Source: Anaerolineales bacterium
GTDB taxonomy: Bacteria; Chloroflexota; Anaerolineae; Aggregatilineales; UBA2796
DNA: 64,000 nucleotides
Direction: 5' to 3'
Assembly (NCBI GenBank): GCA_015075625.1
Contig: JABTTZ010000002.1
Coordinates: 186,001-250,000 of the forward strand
The notes below the pieces were generated by a model. That model was not told the DNA's origin. It worked only from the letters and a program-made list of their open reading frames with translations, and did not search any database. A program made the position numbers and the translations under genes. Shown here piece by piece: positions 1 to 7,754 of the stretch. Position 1 is the stretch's first letter. Each line of letters opens with the position of its first letter.

Positions 1-763
1 CGATGCGGTCTACGAAATCGGGCGTGATTTTCGCAATGAGGGAATCAGTTTCAAGCACAACACAGAATTCACCATGCTTGAATGGTATCAAGCATATGTC
101 GATTACACCCATACGATGACCCTTGTCGAGCAGCTTCTTGCCTCGGCTGCCCAAGCTGTGACGGGGACAACCGAAATTACCTATGCGGATCATCTGATTC
201 AATTTGCCCCCCCTTGGCGGCGGTGGGCAATGCGCGACGCGATCCGCGAGATGGCGGGGATCGATTATGTCGATTACCCCGACGCGGAGTCCCTCTCGGC
301 AGCAATGCGGGCAAAGGGCATGACGTTTAAAGAAGGGCTGCCCTGGGGAAAACTGGTGGAGCATCTGCTTAGTGAATTTGTTGAGCCAACCTTGATCCAA
401 CCAACGTTCATCTGCGATTACCCCCGCGATATTTCGCCGTTTGCAAAGGGCGTTCCGGGTGACCCGCTCCATGTTCAGCGTTTTGAGTTTTACATCGCAG
501 GCATGGAGTTTGGCAACTGCTTTACCGAGTTGAACGATCCGCTTGATCAGGAGCAGCGTTTCCTTGATATGGCAAAGACCTTCACCAGCGGGGACGATGA
601 CGAAACCCTTCTTGATGAAGATTACCTTCGCGCCATGCGGTATGGGATGCCCCCCAACAGCGGGGTTGGGATTGGGATTGATCGGCTCGTCATGCTGCTG
701 ACCAATCGGCGAACGATCCGTGAAGTGCTGCTTTATCCCCACCTGCGGGATAAAGAGGAGTAA
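1..763 (+). CDS. lysS: Lysyl-tRNA synthetase, class II (C-terminal part; 5' end outside window)
   Basis: Charges tRNA-Lys with lysine in the cytoplasm. The frame is open from base 2, so the gene begins upstream of the window. The visible 253 residues cover the class II catalytic core. Motif 2 (GRDFRNEGISFKHNTEFTML) is near the start, and motif 3 near the end has the glycine-rich GVGIGIDRLVML run with its ATP-binding arginine. The protein ends shortly after motif 3, as LysRS usually does. Motif 2 followed by EWYQAY is typical of LysRS rather than AspRS or AsnRS. It converges on the histidine kinase downstream. The anticodon-binding N-terminal domain cannot be judged here. Confidence 0.95.
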   Translation, partial: DAVYEIGRDFRNEGISFKHNTEFTMLEWYQAYVDYTHTMTLVEQLLASAAQAVTGTTEITYADHLIQFAPPWRRWAMRDAIREMAGIDYVDYPDAESLSAAMRAKGMTFKEGLPWGKLVEHLLSEFVEPTLIQPTFICDYPRDISPFAKGVPGDPLHVQRFEFYIAGMEFGNCFTELNDPLDQEQRFLDMAKTFTSGDDDETLLDEDYLRAMRYGMPPNSGVGIGIDRLVMLLTNRRTIREVLLYPHLRDKEE

Positions 764-794
764 GTGCAGGGGGTGACGGTAGATGCTGCTGTCG

Positions 795-823
795 CCCCCC
801 CAACTCTTACACAAGAGAGGGGG
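795..823. terminator. Possible bidirectional hairpin between lysS and the histidine kinase
   Basis: A C-rich run, CTCTT, a four-base loop ACAC, then AAGAG and a G-run form an imperfect stem in the short gap between two converging genes. There is no clear T-tract, so termination activity is only inferred from position. Confidence 0.3.
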
Positions 824-859
824 TGCTTACCATGCGCCTTTAGCTTTCCCCTTTGAAAA

Positions 860-2542
860 TTAGGCGGGCAGTCGCAGCGTAAAGGTAGACCCTTCGCCAA
901 GTGTACTTTCGACGGCAATCACACCGTTGTGCGCCTCTGCGACAAGGCGGCAAAAAGCTAAGCCCAAGCCGCTCCCGCGTCCCTCTTGTGCCGCCCCTGT
1001 ATTGAATTTATCAAAGATGCGTGCTTGCACATCAGGGGCAATGCCGCGCCCTGTGTCGCGCACAGAAATAGCGACGGCGGATTTGGCGGGATCAGGGGCA
1101 GCAGAGATGGTCACCTGACCGCCCGTTGGGGTGAACTTTAGCGCATTGTCGATCAGGTTTTGAAGGACGCGGCTGATCAGGCGGGGATCAAGGTTGAGCG
1201 GGGGAAGGGCATCGGGAATACTCTCGACAAGGCGGATGTTTTTCCGCCGAGCGACGGATACTTCCCATGACACCAAGTCGTTGACGATCTGCTTTAGGTG
1301 AACAATCTGTTTTTCCAGCGGCATAACCCCTTGCTCAAGGCGCTGCATATCGAGAATGGTATTCACCATATTCGTCATGCGGCGCAGCCCTGTGTTGGCA
1401 ATATCCACCGCCTCTTTCGTCTCTGGGTCGGTTTCTTCCTCCAGTAGTTCAAGCGCCCCGCCAATTGCCGCTAAGGGGTTGCGCAGGTCATGGACGATCA
1501 TGTGCATCAGATCGTCGCGCATCCGCTCTAGGTACTTTCGCTCAGAAATATCGCGGAAGGTGATGATTTGCCCCTGAGCAACCTCTTGAAGGGTATAGAA
1601 GCGTTTTAAGATGACCTCATAGATACCATTAGGTAAAGGGACTTCTGCTCGCCCAGAGGCGGGTATTTGCTCTATATCAACACTGGGAAAAGCGCTTTTG
1701 AAGGCACTTCCAATGGGCGGTTGGGGGTGGTTGAAGATCGTCAGGGCGCGGCGGTTTGCCTCGATCACCCGCCCGTCGTTATCGGTGACGACGACGCCAT
1801 CGGAGAGGCTTTGAAACAACGATTCGTGGGCAACGGGGGCAAGGTCGAACAAGTGCCGCCGGAAGATCGACCAGGCAAAGATTGCCCCGGTGAGGGTGAG
1901 GGCAAAGGGGGTCGGATCGACATTGGGAAGCGGACTTGCGCCGGTAAGGTAAAGGATATTTGCTAACCATGGCAGCGCCGTCCCCACAAAAATAGCGACA
2001 ATTTGCTGACGATAGAGCGATGAAAAACGCACCACCGATCTGATTAGGGTGACCGATCCCAACAAAAGCATGAGGTAGTTATAGAAAGCGGAGACCCAAA
2101 ACCATCCGCCATGTCGATAGACAGCATCAGGCAGCCCGGCGGCAGTAGTTTCTAGGGTTACCTCCCGCCAGATTAAGCCATGCAGATCGTTGCTGAAGGC
2201 GAAGGTCAGGGTCAGGGCGGGGATCACCCACAAAAGCGCCCGCACCCGCTGCGTGAGGATCGCCCCGTGTCCGGTATATTCAAGGCAGAACAAGAACCAC
2301 AGGGGGGTGATGCTCAGAATCCCAATGTATTCAATCTTAGAAAAAGTGAGCTTTTCGCCTAAGGTTGGAGCAACGTTCTCGAAAGGGACGAAAAACGACC
2401 ACAATGCCCCGGCAAAAAGCGCCAAAGCAAAGGGGCGTGCGCCGGGCGTTTCGCCTCGCCGCCAGACAACAGTACCAATCAAGGCACTGAATAGAGAGGT
2501 CAAAAACAGAAGGGCGCTAACTGGCGTGAAGGTATAGATCAT
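860..2542 (-). CDS. 7TM-PAS sensor histidine kinase
   Basis: Membrane sensor kinase that should autophosphorylate on histidine and pass phosphate to a response regulator not present nearby. The first ~230 residues are hydrophobic segments resembling the 7TM histidine-kinase sensor domain (starting MIYTFTPVSALLFL). A PAS-like domain follows at about 240-335, then HisKA with the phospho-acceptor in MIVHDLRNPLAAIGG near residue 350. The HATPase has an N box (NLIDNALKFTP), G1 (DTGRGIA) and G2 (GSGLGLAF). A start at 2557 is possible, but ATG 2542 has GGAG nine bases upstream and begins directly with the membrane segment, so I prefer it. It is an orphan kinase, divergent from the WXG100 gene. Confidence 0.88.
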   Translation of the reverse strand: MIYTFTPVSALLFLTSLFSALIGTVVWRRGETPGARPFALALFAGALWSFFVPFENVAPTLGEKLTFSKIEYIGILSITPLWFLFCLEYTGHGAILTQRVRALLWVIPALTLTFAFSNDLHGLIWREVTLETTAAGLPDAVYRHGGWFWVSAFYNYLMLLLGSVTLIRSVVRFSSLYRQQIVAIFVGTALPWLANILYLTGASPLPNVDPTPFALTLTGAIFAWSIFRRHLFDLAPVAHESLFQSLSDGVVVTDNDGRVIEANRRALTIFNHPQPPIGSAFKSAFPSVDIEQIPASGRAEVPLPNGIYEVILKRFYTLQEVAQGQIITFRDISERKYLERMRDDLMHMIVHDLRNPLAAIGGALELLEEETDPETKEAVDIANTGLRRMTNMVNTILDMQRLEQGVMPLEKQIVHLKQIVNDLVSWEVSVARRKNIRLVESIPDALPPLNLDPRLISRVLQNLIDNALKFTPTGGQVTISAAPDPAKSAVAISVRDTGRGIAPDVQARIFDKFNTGAAQEGRGSGLGLAFCRLVAEAHNGVIAVESTLGEGSTFTLRLPA

Positions 2543-2730
2543 TGGGTGGCTCTCCATTTATGTGACACCGTGAAACACCTGTGCGGGTTGAGTCACGACA
2601 ATGAAAGACCTGTAAAAATGCTACAAAACTGACGCCATTTCCGATACCTTAAGAGCAAAAATGCACCTACGATTTCCAAACCATGATACCATAAGGCGAG
2701 GACGGACAGGTGGGAAAGGAATTGAATTCT

Positions 2731-3942
2731 ATGGCGAATAAGATTCAGGCAGATTACGACAGTCTGGGGAAAATTGCCCAAGTGTTTCAACAAGAGGCAG
2801 ATCAGACCCAGCAAATGAACGCCCAAATTCAACGCATCATCGACAGTTTAGAAGGTGGTGGTTGGGTGGGTGAGGGCGCGGAAGCCTTTTTCCGTGAATT
2901 TCATGATTTGGTTATGCCAAAGCTGAAAAAACTGATGGAAGTCCTTCGGGATGCATCCTCGGCGACGAAGAAAATTGCCGACGCCTTTAAAGGGGCGGAA
3001 GATGAAGCCGGAGGGGTGGTCAGCAACCAAAGTGGCGGTGGCGGCGGCGCTGGCGCTGGCGGTAACGCCGGACGGCAGGGTGGCTCTGGAAGCGACTTTG
3101 CTGGCGGCGGACCCGGCGCTGGTGGCGGCGGTTCGTTCGGGGATATGGCAAACAGCGTCCTCCGCAGTTTGGGGATGGGCGGGAGCGGCGGTGGCGCACC
3201 GAGTTTCAACGATATTGCCAACGCAATTCTCAAGGGGACGGGCGGTGCCAACGCCAACTTCAACTCGATTGCCGATAGCATTGTGAACAGCCTCAAGGGT
3301 GGCAATTTCGACAGCTTCAATGGTATGGCGGATAACATCATCAATTCGCTGCGCGGCTCAGCCGGTGGGAGCTTCAACGACATTGCCAACGGGATCATCG
3401 GCTCCCTGCGTGAGTCCACCGGAGCAGGGGCGGGACCCTTCAACCAACTGGCAGACCAAATCATTGGGCAGTTGAACGGTGGTGGCTCTAGTGGTGGCGG
3501 TTCATCCGGTGGTGGTGGTCCCAGTGGCGGCGGCTCATCCGGTGGTGGTGGTCCCAGCGGTGGCGGCTCGTCAGGTGGCGGTGGTGGACCCAGTGGGGGT
3601 GGCTCGTCCGGCGGCGGCGGTTCGTCCGGTAGCGGTTTCAGCGGCTTGACCGGCAAAGGCGGCGAAGGTCAGACTGGCGCCGCCGCCGAAGTCTTGAATC
3701 GCCTTGATCAGATGGGCAAAATCCGCGATGCGATCCGCGATGGCGTTGCCAAACTGACGGGAATGAACCCGGCACAACTTGGCGCTGGCTTGGGCGGTCT
3801 GCTGGCGGGCAACCTCGGCAGTATGCTCGGCGGTGCGATTGGGCAGATGGTTGGCACAGTGGGCGCCGCTTTTGATACCGTTGGGGGTATCTCCGGCGCT
3901 GCTGGTGAAATTGCCGATAATGCCGGGAAGTTGGGCTTGTAA
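2731..3942 (+). CDS. WXG100-domain protein with FN(x)IA repeats and Gly/Ser-rich region
   Basis: Large (403 aa) secreted-type protein of unknown role. Residues ~1-95 are a helical hairpin with the W-x-G turn (GGWVGEGAEAF), as in WXG100/ESX-type proteins. Next come a glycine-rich linker, six copies of a ~18-23 residue repeat with consensus F-N-x-(I/M/L)-A-(N/D)-x-I-(I/L)-x-(S/G)-L, a Gly/Ser/Pro low-complexity tract, and a C-terminal glycine-zipper-like hydrophobic segment (GLGGLLAGNLGSMLGGAIGQ). ATG 2731 is chosen over GTG 2710 because AAAGGA lies ten bases upstream. A strong terminator follows, so the gene is probably monocistronic. No type VII secretion ATPase is present in the window. The WXG100 call is fairly sure; function is unknown. 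Confidence 0.8.
   Translation: MANKIQADYDSLGKIAQVFQQEADQTQQMNAQIQRIIDSLEGGGWVGEGAEAFFREFHDLVMPKLKKLMEVLRDASSATKKIADAFKGAEDEAGGVVSNQSGGGGGAGAGGNAGRQGGSGSDFAGGGPGAGGGGSFGDMANSVLRSLGMGGSGGGAPSFNDIANAILKGTGGANANFNSIADSIVNSLKGGNFDSFNGMADNIINSLRGSAGGSFNDIANGIIGSLRESTGAGAGPFNQLADQIIGQLNGGGSSGGGSSGGGGPSGGGSSGGGGPSGGGSSGGGGGPSGGGSSGGGGSSGSGFSGLTGKGGEGQTGAAAEVLNRLDQMGKIRDAIRDGVAKLTGMNPAQLGAGLGGLLAGNLGSMLGGAIGQMVGTVGAAFDTVGGISGAAGEIADNAGKLGL
3136..3495 (+). repeat. Six imperfect repeats encoding FN(x)(I/M)A(N/D)xIxxSL
   Basis: Repeat units begin at 3136, 3205, 3259, 3316, 3373 and 3439, spaced 69, 54, 57, 57 and 66 bases, always in frame. Each encodes a short amphipathic helix such as FNSIADSIVNSL or FNGMADNIINSL separated by glycine-rich turns. 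The copies differ at the DNA level, so they are selected protein repeats rather than a recent expansion. Confidence 0.85.
3478..3640 (+). repeat. In-frame Gly/Ser/Pro tandem repeat (GGGPSGGGSSG-type units)
   Basis: About 160 bases of GGT/GGC codons interspersed with TCC/AGT/CCC encode repeated SGGGGPSGGGS units of roughly 10-12 residues. Units are close in DNA sequence, suggesting slippage-driven length variation. The opposite strand has a long proline-rich open frame here that is a shadow of the codon pattern. Confidence 0.85.
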
Positions 3943-3980
3943 CAGCCCCCTCAGACATCCATAATCTCATTGGTACTGCG

Positions 3981-4015
3981 TACCAGAGAGGATTCGTCCT
4001 CTCTGGTATTTTTTT
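3981..4015 (+). terminator. Strong intrinsic terminator after the WXG100 gene
   Basis: Perfect 12-bp stem, TACCAGAGAGGA and TCCTCTCTGGTA, around a TTCG tetraloop, followed by seven T residues (4009-4015). It lies 38 bases after the WXG100 stop codon. Confidence 0.95.
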
Positions 4016-4060
4016 GCCGTTGTCTTGCCCTTTACGGGTAGAGCAAGTTACCCTCTGCGG

Positions 4061-4756
4061 ATGCTTTCACCCCTTCTTTATGCTGTCGTTGGTTTAGCCC
4101 TTTCTGCCGGACTCCTGTGGTATTTGCTGATCACCACCGAAGGTGTGTATTTGGGACGGCGCGTCGTCATTTGGCTGTATGATCGCTATGCCAAGCGTTA
4201 TGACCGGATCAAAGGTTTTGATCCCGAATGGGAATCGAAACGCCTCGGTGAGCCACTTTGCGAGGTTTTAGAGGATATTTTTGAGCCGCTCATTTTGGAT
4301 GTGGGTACGGGGTCGGGGCGGCTGCCCCTTGCGCTGCTGCGAGAGAGCCATTTCAGCGGGCTAGTTGTTGGCGTTGATTTAAGCTGGAACATGCTCAAAG
4401 CCGCCACAGAGCGCCTTACCGCTGAAGGCAATCCCCCCTCTGTTCAATTGATTTACGCCCCGGCGGAGCGCCTGCCTTTTCCTGATGATCTCTTTGATGC
4501 GGTCAGTTGTTTGGAAGTATTGGAATTCCTCACCGATCAGCACGCCGTGATCGCTGAATTGGTGCGCGTACTGCGTCCGGGAGGCGTTTTGTTAGTGACG
4601 AATCGGAAAGGGCGCAGCGCCCGCCTGCTGCCGGGCAAAACACAATCGGCGGCTGCCCTTGCCGCGAGGCTGAACCAACAGGGGATGGTTGGTGTGGAGG
4701 TCAAAATTTGGCAAGTTCTTTACGATCAGGTGTGGTCGTTCAAGGGCGATGTGTGA
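4061..4756 (+). CDS. Membrane-anchored class I SAM-dependent methyltransferase
   Basis: Probable S-adenosylmethionine methyltransferase of 231 residues; the substrate is unknown. Residues ~3-28 form one transmembrane segment (LLYAVVGLALSAGLLWYLLI), so the catalytic domain is probably tethered to the inner face of the membrane. Motif I is LILDVGTGSGRLPLALL near residue 80, with an acidic residue after beta-2 (VVGVDLS). Post-motif regions include LPFPDDLFDAVSCLEVLEF and VLRPGGVLLVTNRKG, as in UbiE/Methyltransf_11 enzymes. ATG 4061 is preferred to an upstream TTG (4025) because it begins just before the membrane helix. It stands alone after a terminator. Confidence 0.82.
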   Translation: MLSPLLYAVVGLALSAGLLWYLLITTEGVYLGRRVVIWLYDRYAKRYDRIKGFDPEWESKRLGEPLCEVLEDIFEPLILDVGTGSGRLPLALLRESHFSGLVVGVDLSWNMLKAATERLTAEGNPPSVQLIYAPAERLPFPDDLFDAVSCLEVLEFLTDQHAVIAELVRVLRPGGVLLVTNRKGRSARLLPGKTQSAAALAARLNQQGMVGVEVKIWQVLYDQVWSFKGDV

Positions 4757-4875
4757 GTAGCGGCTATCCCTCAAAATTCACAAAAAATTCCGATAACGCG
4801 CTCCCATTGATCGCTTTTTAAGGCATAATGAAAACTGTCCGCATTAGAACAGCGAACAACCATAAAGGAAGCATC

Positions 4876-5046
4876 ATGGATACCACACCTGCTGAGTCCC
4901 TTCCTGTCCGTTCAAGAATCTATAACACCCTAAAAAAGGTGTTGTACAAAGAATTTATTGAGATGGGTAAAATTCCCACACGGTTCATCCTCGTTTCAGG
5001 GGTAAAAGCCCCCCAGCCCGTAAAGAAATCAGGCGAAAAATCCTGA
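4876..5046 (+). CDS. Small hypothetical protein (56 aa)
   Basis: Not recognised. AAAGGA lies six bases before ATG 4876, which favours this start over the upstream ATG at 4828. The protein is hydrophilic and basic at the C-terminus (KKSGEKS), with a central stretch YNTLKKVLYKEFIEMGKIPTRF that could be an amphipathic helix. No signal peptide or membrane segment. It may be a genuine small protein because of the clean Shine-Dalgarno; a spurious frame remains possible. Confidence 0.5.
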   Translation: MDTTPAESLPVRSRIYNTLKKVLYKEFIEMGKIPTRFILVSGVKAPQPVKKSGEKS

Positions 5047-5161
5047 GCGTTCGTGCAAAAGATACCTTCGCCTTTAACCGACTATGGTGAGAGAGGGCAA
5101 TGTTTACAGGTTGCCCAACAAAGCATTGGGTAGGCATAAAAGCGCTCCCCCAAAGGGATGG

Positions 5162-5189
5162 AACGAACGTTATAATGATAACATTCGTT
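5162..5189. promoter_or_regulatory. Operator-like palindrome overlapping a -10 element
   Basis: Two 12-base arms, AACGAACGTTAT and ATAACATTCGTT (11 of 12 complementary), flank AATG. A consensus -10 (TATAAT, 5171-5176) sits in the centre. No convincing -35 is visible at the right distance. The site is 29 bases upstream of the lipoprotein start, as expected for a repressor site. Confidence 0.55.
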
Positions 5190-5217
5190 TCTAAACGTTC
5201 AGCAGGACGTATTGCCC

Positions 5218-6132
5218 ATGCCCCGTCGTAATGCTTTGATTGTGCTTGCTGCATTGCTCCTTGCCGCGTGTGGACCCGTCGATCCAAACGTGACACCAGT
5301 GGTCGTCTTTCCGACCCGTATTTCGGGAACCGCCCTGCCTACATTTGATAGCGGTGGTGGCGGGGCGGTGATTGCCTCACCAACATCGTTGATCCCACCG
5401 ACAGCCGGGGGTGTTGCCACCTCTGACACGGTGGGGTGGGCAGCCATCAATGCCACACGCCCCGGCGCTTATTGGCGTACCTTTGCCTACCGAAACAGCA
5501 CGGGGGCAACCGTCAATGTCCTTGCCGCCCGCTTCGACGCCAACACCTTTACGATGCGTGTTCACTACTTTCCCGGACAAGCGCTGACCATCCAACAATG
5601 GAAACAACTCCTTCCTAACGCCGTTGCCATCATCAACACCACATTTTTTACCCCGCAAAACCTCTCGCTTGGCTTGATCATCAGCGATGGGCGGGTCTTG
5701 GCGGGCTATACACAGCGCTCTGACTCCGGCTTGTTTCAGGTGAAAACAGGGCTGCCGAAAGTGCGTTCGCTGTGGCTTGAACCAATTGTCAGCGGGGAAC
5801 AGATTGAGCAGGCGGTACAGACGTATCCGATCCTCATGGCACGTGGACAAGTGGCACCCATCAACTCCGATGTGGCGACGGTGGTGGCTGCCCGTTCGGT
5901 CATTGCCCAAGATTCCCTCGGACGGGTGTACCTCATCATCACGGGGGGGTCGGGAACGCTCCTCTCGGATTTGGGGAATTGGCTGGGACGCACCTCTGGG
6001 TTTGGCTTGCAATATGCCCTCAATCTGGATGGCGGTGGGAGTACGAATCTTTACCTTTCAACGGGGGGAACGTTGGATTACATTACCGGCGCACGGGGTA
6101 TTCCGGCGGTGGTTGCCGTCTACCCTCGCTGA
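5218..6132 (+). CDS. Phosphodiester glycosidase (NAGPA/DUF2233) domain lipoprotein
   Basis: Exported lipoprotein of 304 residues. The N-terminus has a short basic region, a hydrophobic core and the lipobox LLAAC, with lipidated Cys18. After a Ser/Thr/Pro linker the domain shows hallmarks of the phosphodiester glycosidase family (PF09992): INTTFFTP, LIISDGRVL and the signature LNLDGGGSTNLYL. Family members cleave GlcNAc-1-phosphodiesters; the substrate here is unknown, plausibly a cell-envelope or extracellular glycoconjugate. ATG 5218 is chosen over TTG 5212 because of the better signal peptide. The aminotransferase begins ten bases after its stop, so the two are probably cotranscribed. Confidence 0.85.
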   Translation: MPRRNALIVLAALLLAACGPVDPNVTPVVVFPTRISGTALPTFDSGGGGAVIASPTSLIPPTAGGVATSDTVGWAAINATRPGAYWRTFAYRNSTGATVNVLAARFDANTFTMRVHYFPGQALTIQQWKQLLPNAVAIINTTFFTPQNLSLGLIISDGRVLAGYTQRSDSGLFQVKTGLPKVRSLWLEPIVSGEQIEQAVQTYPILMARGQVAPINSDVATVVAARSVIAQDSLGRVYLIITGGSGTLLSDLGNWLGRTSGFGLQYALNLDGGGSTNLYLSTGGTLDYITGARGIPAVVAVYPR

Positions 6133-6142
6133 GGGAAACCCT

Positions 6143-7012
6143 ATGATGGACAAAACCACCGCCATTCCCACCGCCATTTTGACCCCTACGGGGGTTATCC
6201 CCACGCCTTATACCGCCCACTCGCTTGCCGATGCCATTATCTATGAACCGGATGGCGTGTACACCGTTGGGCGAACCTATCAGCGCACCCAAACGGTGTT
6301 GTTTGACGATCACTTAGCCCGTCTGAGCGAATCCGCCGCGCTGGAAGGAATCACTGTCGCCTTAGATCGGGCGGCGATTCGGGCTGCCTTGTTGGGATTG
6401 ATCGAACGCGGCGGGTTCAGCGAATCCCGATTTCGGCTGACCGTCCCCCGCGCCATGCCCGATCATCTCTACCTGAGTGTTGAGCCGCTTTTGCCCGTCT
6501 CCCCAGAGGTGATAGCGATGGGGGTGCGCGTCACCACAACAGCCATTCAGCGACACAACCCTCGTGCCAAACACACCGGATGGATGAAGGCACGCCGCGA
6601 GGCGCTCTCTAGCAGCGGGGATAGCAGCGGGGATAGCAGCGGGGAGGCGCTCCCCCCTTATGAAATGATCCTGACCAGCGCGGATGGTTTTCTTTTGGAA
6701 GGGGCAACCAGTAATTTCTATGCCGTTGCGATGGGTGTTTTGCATACCGCCGGGGAGGGTGTTCTTCCGGGGATGGCACAGAAGATTGTCTATCAGGTTG
6801 CGCCGGGAATTATCCCTCTGGAAAAGACGCCCGTCCGCGCCGATCAACTCTGGGCAATTGAGGAGGCTTTTCTGACCAGCGCCTCGCGGGGGGTGATCCC
6901 GATCACGCAGATCAACAGCCAGATTATTGGCACGGGGCAGCCCGGTGCCGTGACCCTAGCCCTCCGGTCAGCTTATGAGGCGTGGGTTCTTGCCCACCTT
7001 GATCCCTTATGA
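6143..7012 (+). CDS. Class IV PLP-dependent aminotransferase (branched-chain aminotransferase / aminodeoxychorismate lyase-like)
   Basis: Fold-type IV PLP enzyme of 289 residues. Seen: an N-terminal substrate region (ADAIIYEPDGVYTVGRTY, LFDDHLARLSES), a lysine in the AKHTGWMKAR stretch where the PLP lysine normally lies, and the family signature EGATSNFYAV followed by VLPGMAQKIV. Activity could be branched-chain amino-acid transamination, D-amino-acid transamination or 4-amino-4-deoxychorismate lyase; the motifs do not decide. The frame is open upstream to 5777, but that part overlaps the lipoprotein gene in another frame, so MM at 6143 is the true start. An SSGDSSGDSSGE insertion is encoded by a 12-base tandem repeat. 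Confidence 0.82.
   Translation: MMDKTTAIPTAILTPTGVIPTPYTAHSLADAIIYEPDGVYTVGRTYQRTQTVLFDDHLARLSESAALEGITVALDRAAIRAALLGLIERGGFSESRFRLTVPRAMPDHLYLSVEPLLPVSPEVIAMGVRVTTTAIQRHNPRAKHTGWMKARREALSSSGDSSGDSSGEALPPYEMILTSADGFLLEGATSNFYAVAMGVLHTAGEGVLPGMAQKIVYQVAPGIIPLEKTPVRADQLWAIEEAFLTSASRGVIPITQINSQIIGTGQPGAVTLALRSAYEAWVLAHLDPL
6611..6646 (+). repeat. Three tandem 12-base units inside the aminotransferase gene
   Basis: AGCAGCGGGGAT is repeated almost exactly three times and encodes SSGD units. The period is a multiple of three, so copy number can change without frameshift. The inserted loop follows the region of the PLP lysine. Confidence 0.9.
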
Positions 7013-7049
7013 GTGCGGTTGAGCCGCTTAAGGTGTAAATATACAGTAT

Positions 7050-7754
7050 ATGCTTTTAAAGGTTGATTCGATCACAGCCAATTACGGGGCAATCGAGGCG
7101 CTGCACGGCATTTCCCTGACCGTAGATCGCGGGGAGGTGGTAACCCTGATTGGGGCGAACGGCGCAGGGAAAAGCACAACGCTAAACGCCCTCAGCGGGA
7201 TCGTGAAACCCCGCCGAGGGCGAATCACCTTTGATGGACAGGATATTACCGGATGGCGTCCTGACCAGATTGCCGCAGAAGGACTTGTCCAAGTCCCTGA
7301 AGGGCGACAGGTGATCGCCCCCATGAGCGTTGCCGAAAACCTCCTTCTGGGGGCATACCGTCGGCGGGATTCGCGTGCGGTGCGGGACGATCTAGAGGGG
7401 GTGTTCGAGCGGTTTCCACGCTTGAAGGAACGCCGAACCCAAAAGGCGGGGTCGCTCTCCGGCGGTGAACAGCAGATGTTGGCGGTGGGGCGGGCGCTCA
7501 TGATGCGCCCCAAACTGCTCATGTTGGATGAGCCAAGCATGGGCTTAGCGCCCCTTCTGGTCAATGAGATTTTTCGGATTATCGCCGCCATCAAAGCCAG
7601 CGGGACACCCATTCTGCTGGTGGAACAAAACGCCCGTAAAGCGCTTGCCCTTGCGGATCGCGGCTATGTTCTAGAACGGGGGATGATCGCCCACAGCGGA
7701 GGTGCTGCCGAACTCCAGCGCGATCCCCGTATTATCGAGGCATACCTCGGATGA
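7050..7754 (+). CDS. livF: LivF-type ABC transporter ATP-binding protein
   Basis: ATPase subunit of branched-chain amino-acid (HAAT-type) transporters, 234 residues. Walker A is GANGAGKST, the signature LSGGEQQ, Walker B LLMLDEPSMGL, and the H-loop is replaced by LVEQNA as usual in LivF. VPEGRQVIAPMSVAENLLLGA is diagnostic of LivF over LivG. No LivG, LivH, LivM or LivJ occurs in the window, so its partners must be elsewhere. It overlaps the following glycosyltransferase gene by the four bases ATGA, which suggests cotranslation. The Shine-Dalgarno is weak (AAGGTG, about 14 bases upstream). Confidence 0.9.
   Translation: MLLKVDSITANYGAIEALHGISLTVDRGEVVTLIGANGAGKSTTLNALSGIVKPRRGRITFDGQDITGWRPDQIAAEGLVQVPEGRQVIAPMSVAENLLLGAYRRRDSRAVRDDLEGVFERFPRLKERRTQKAGSLSGGEQQMLAVGRALMMRPKLLMLDEPSMGLAPLLVNEIFRIIAAIKASGTPILLVEQNARKALALADRGYVLERGMIAHSGGAAELQRDPRIIEAYLG

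Noticed and set aside
3478..3640. Regularly spaced repeats that could suggest a CRISPR array
   Set aside because: Units are short in-frame Gly/Ser/Pro codons without unique spacers; no cas genes are present.
2901..3656. 251-residue proline-rich open frame on the minus strand
   Set aside because: It is the complement of the GGN/TCN codon pattern of the WXG100 gene; it has no ribosome binding site and only low-complexity content.
5777..6142. 122-codon N-terminal extension of the aminotransferase
   Set aside because: It lies in another frame of the lipoprotein gene and has no aminotransferase-like residues; the enzyme starts at 6143.
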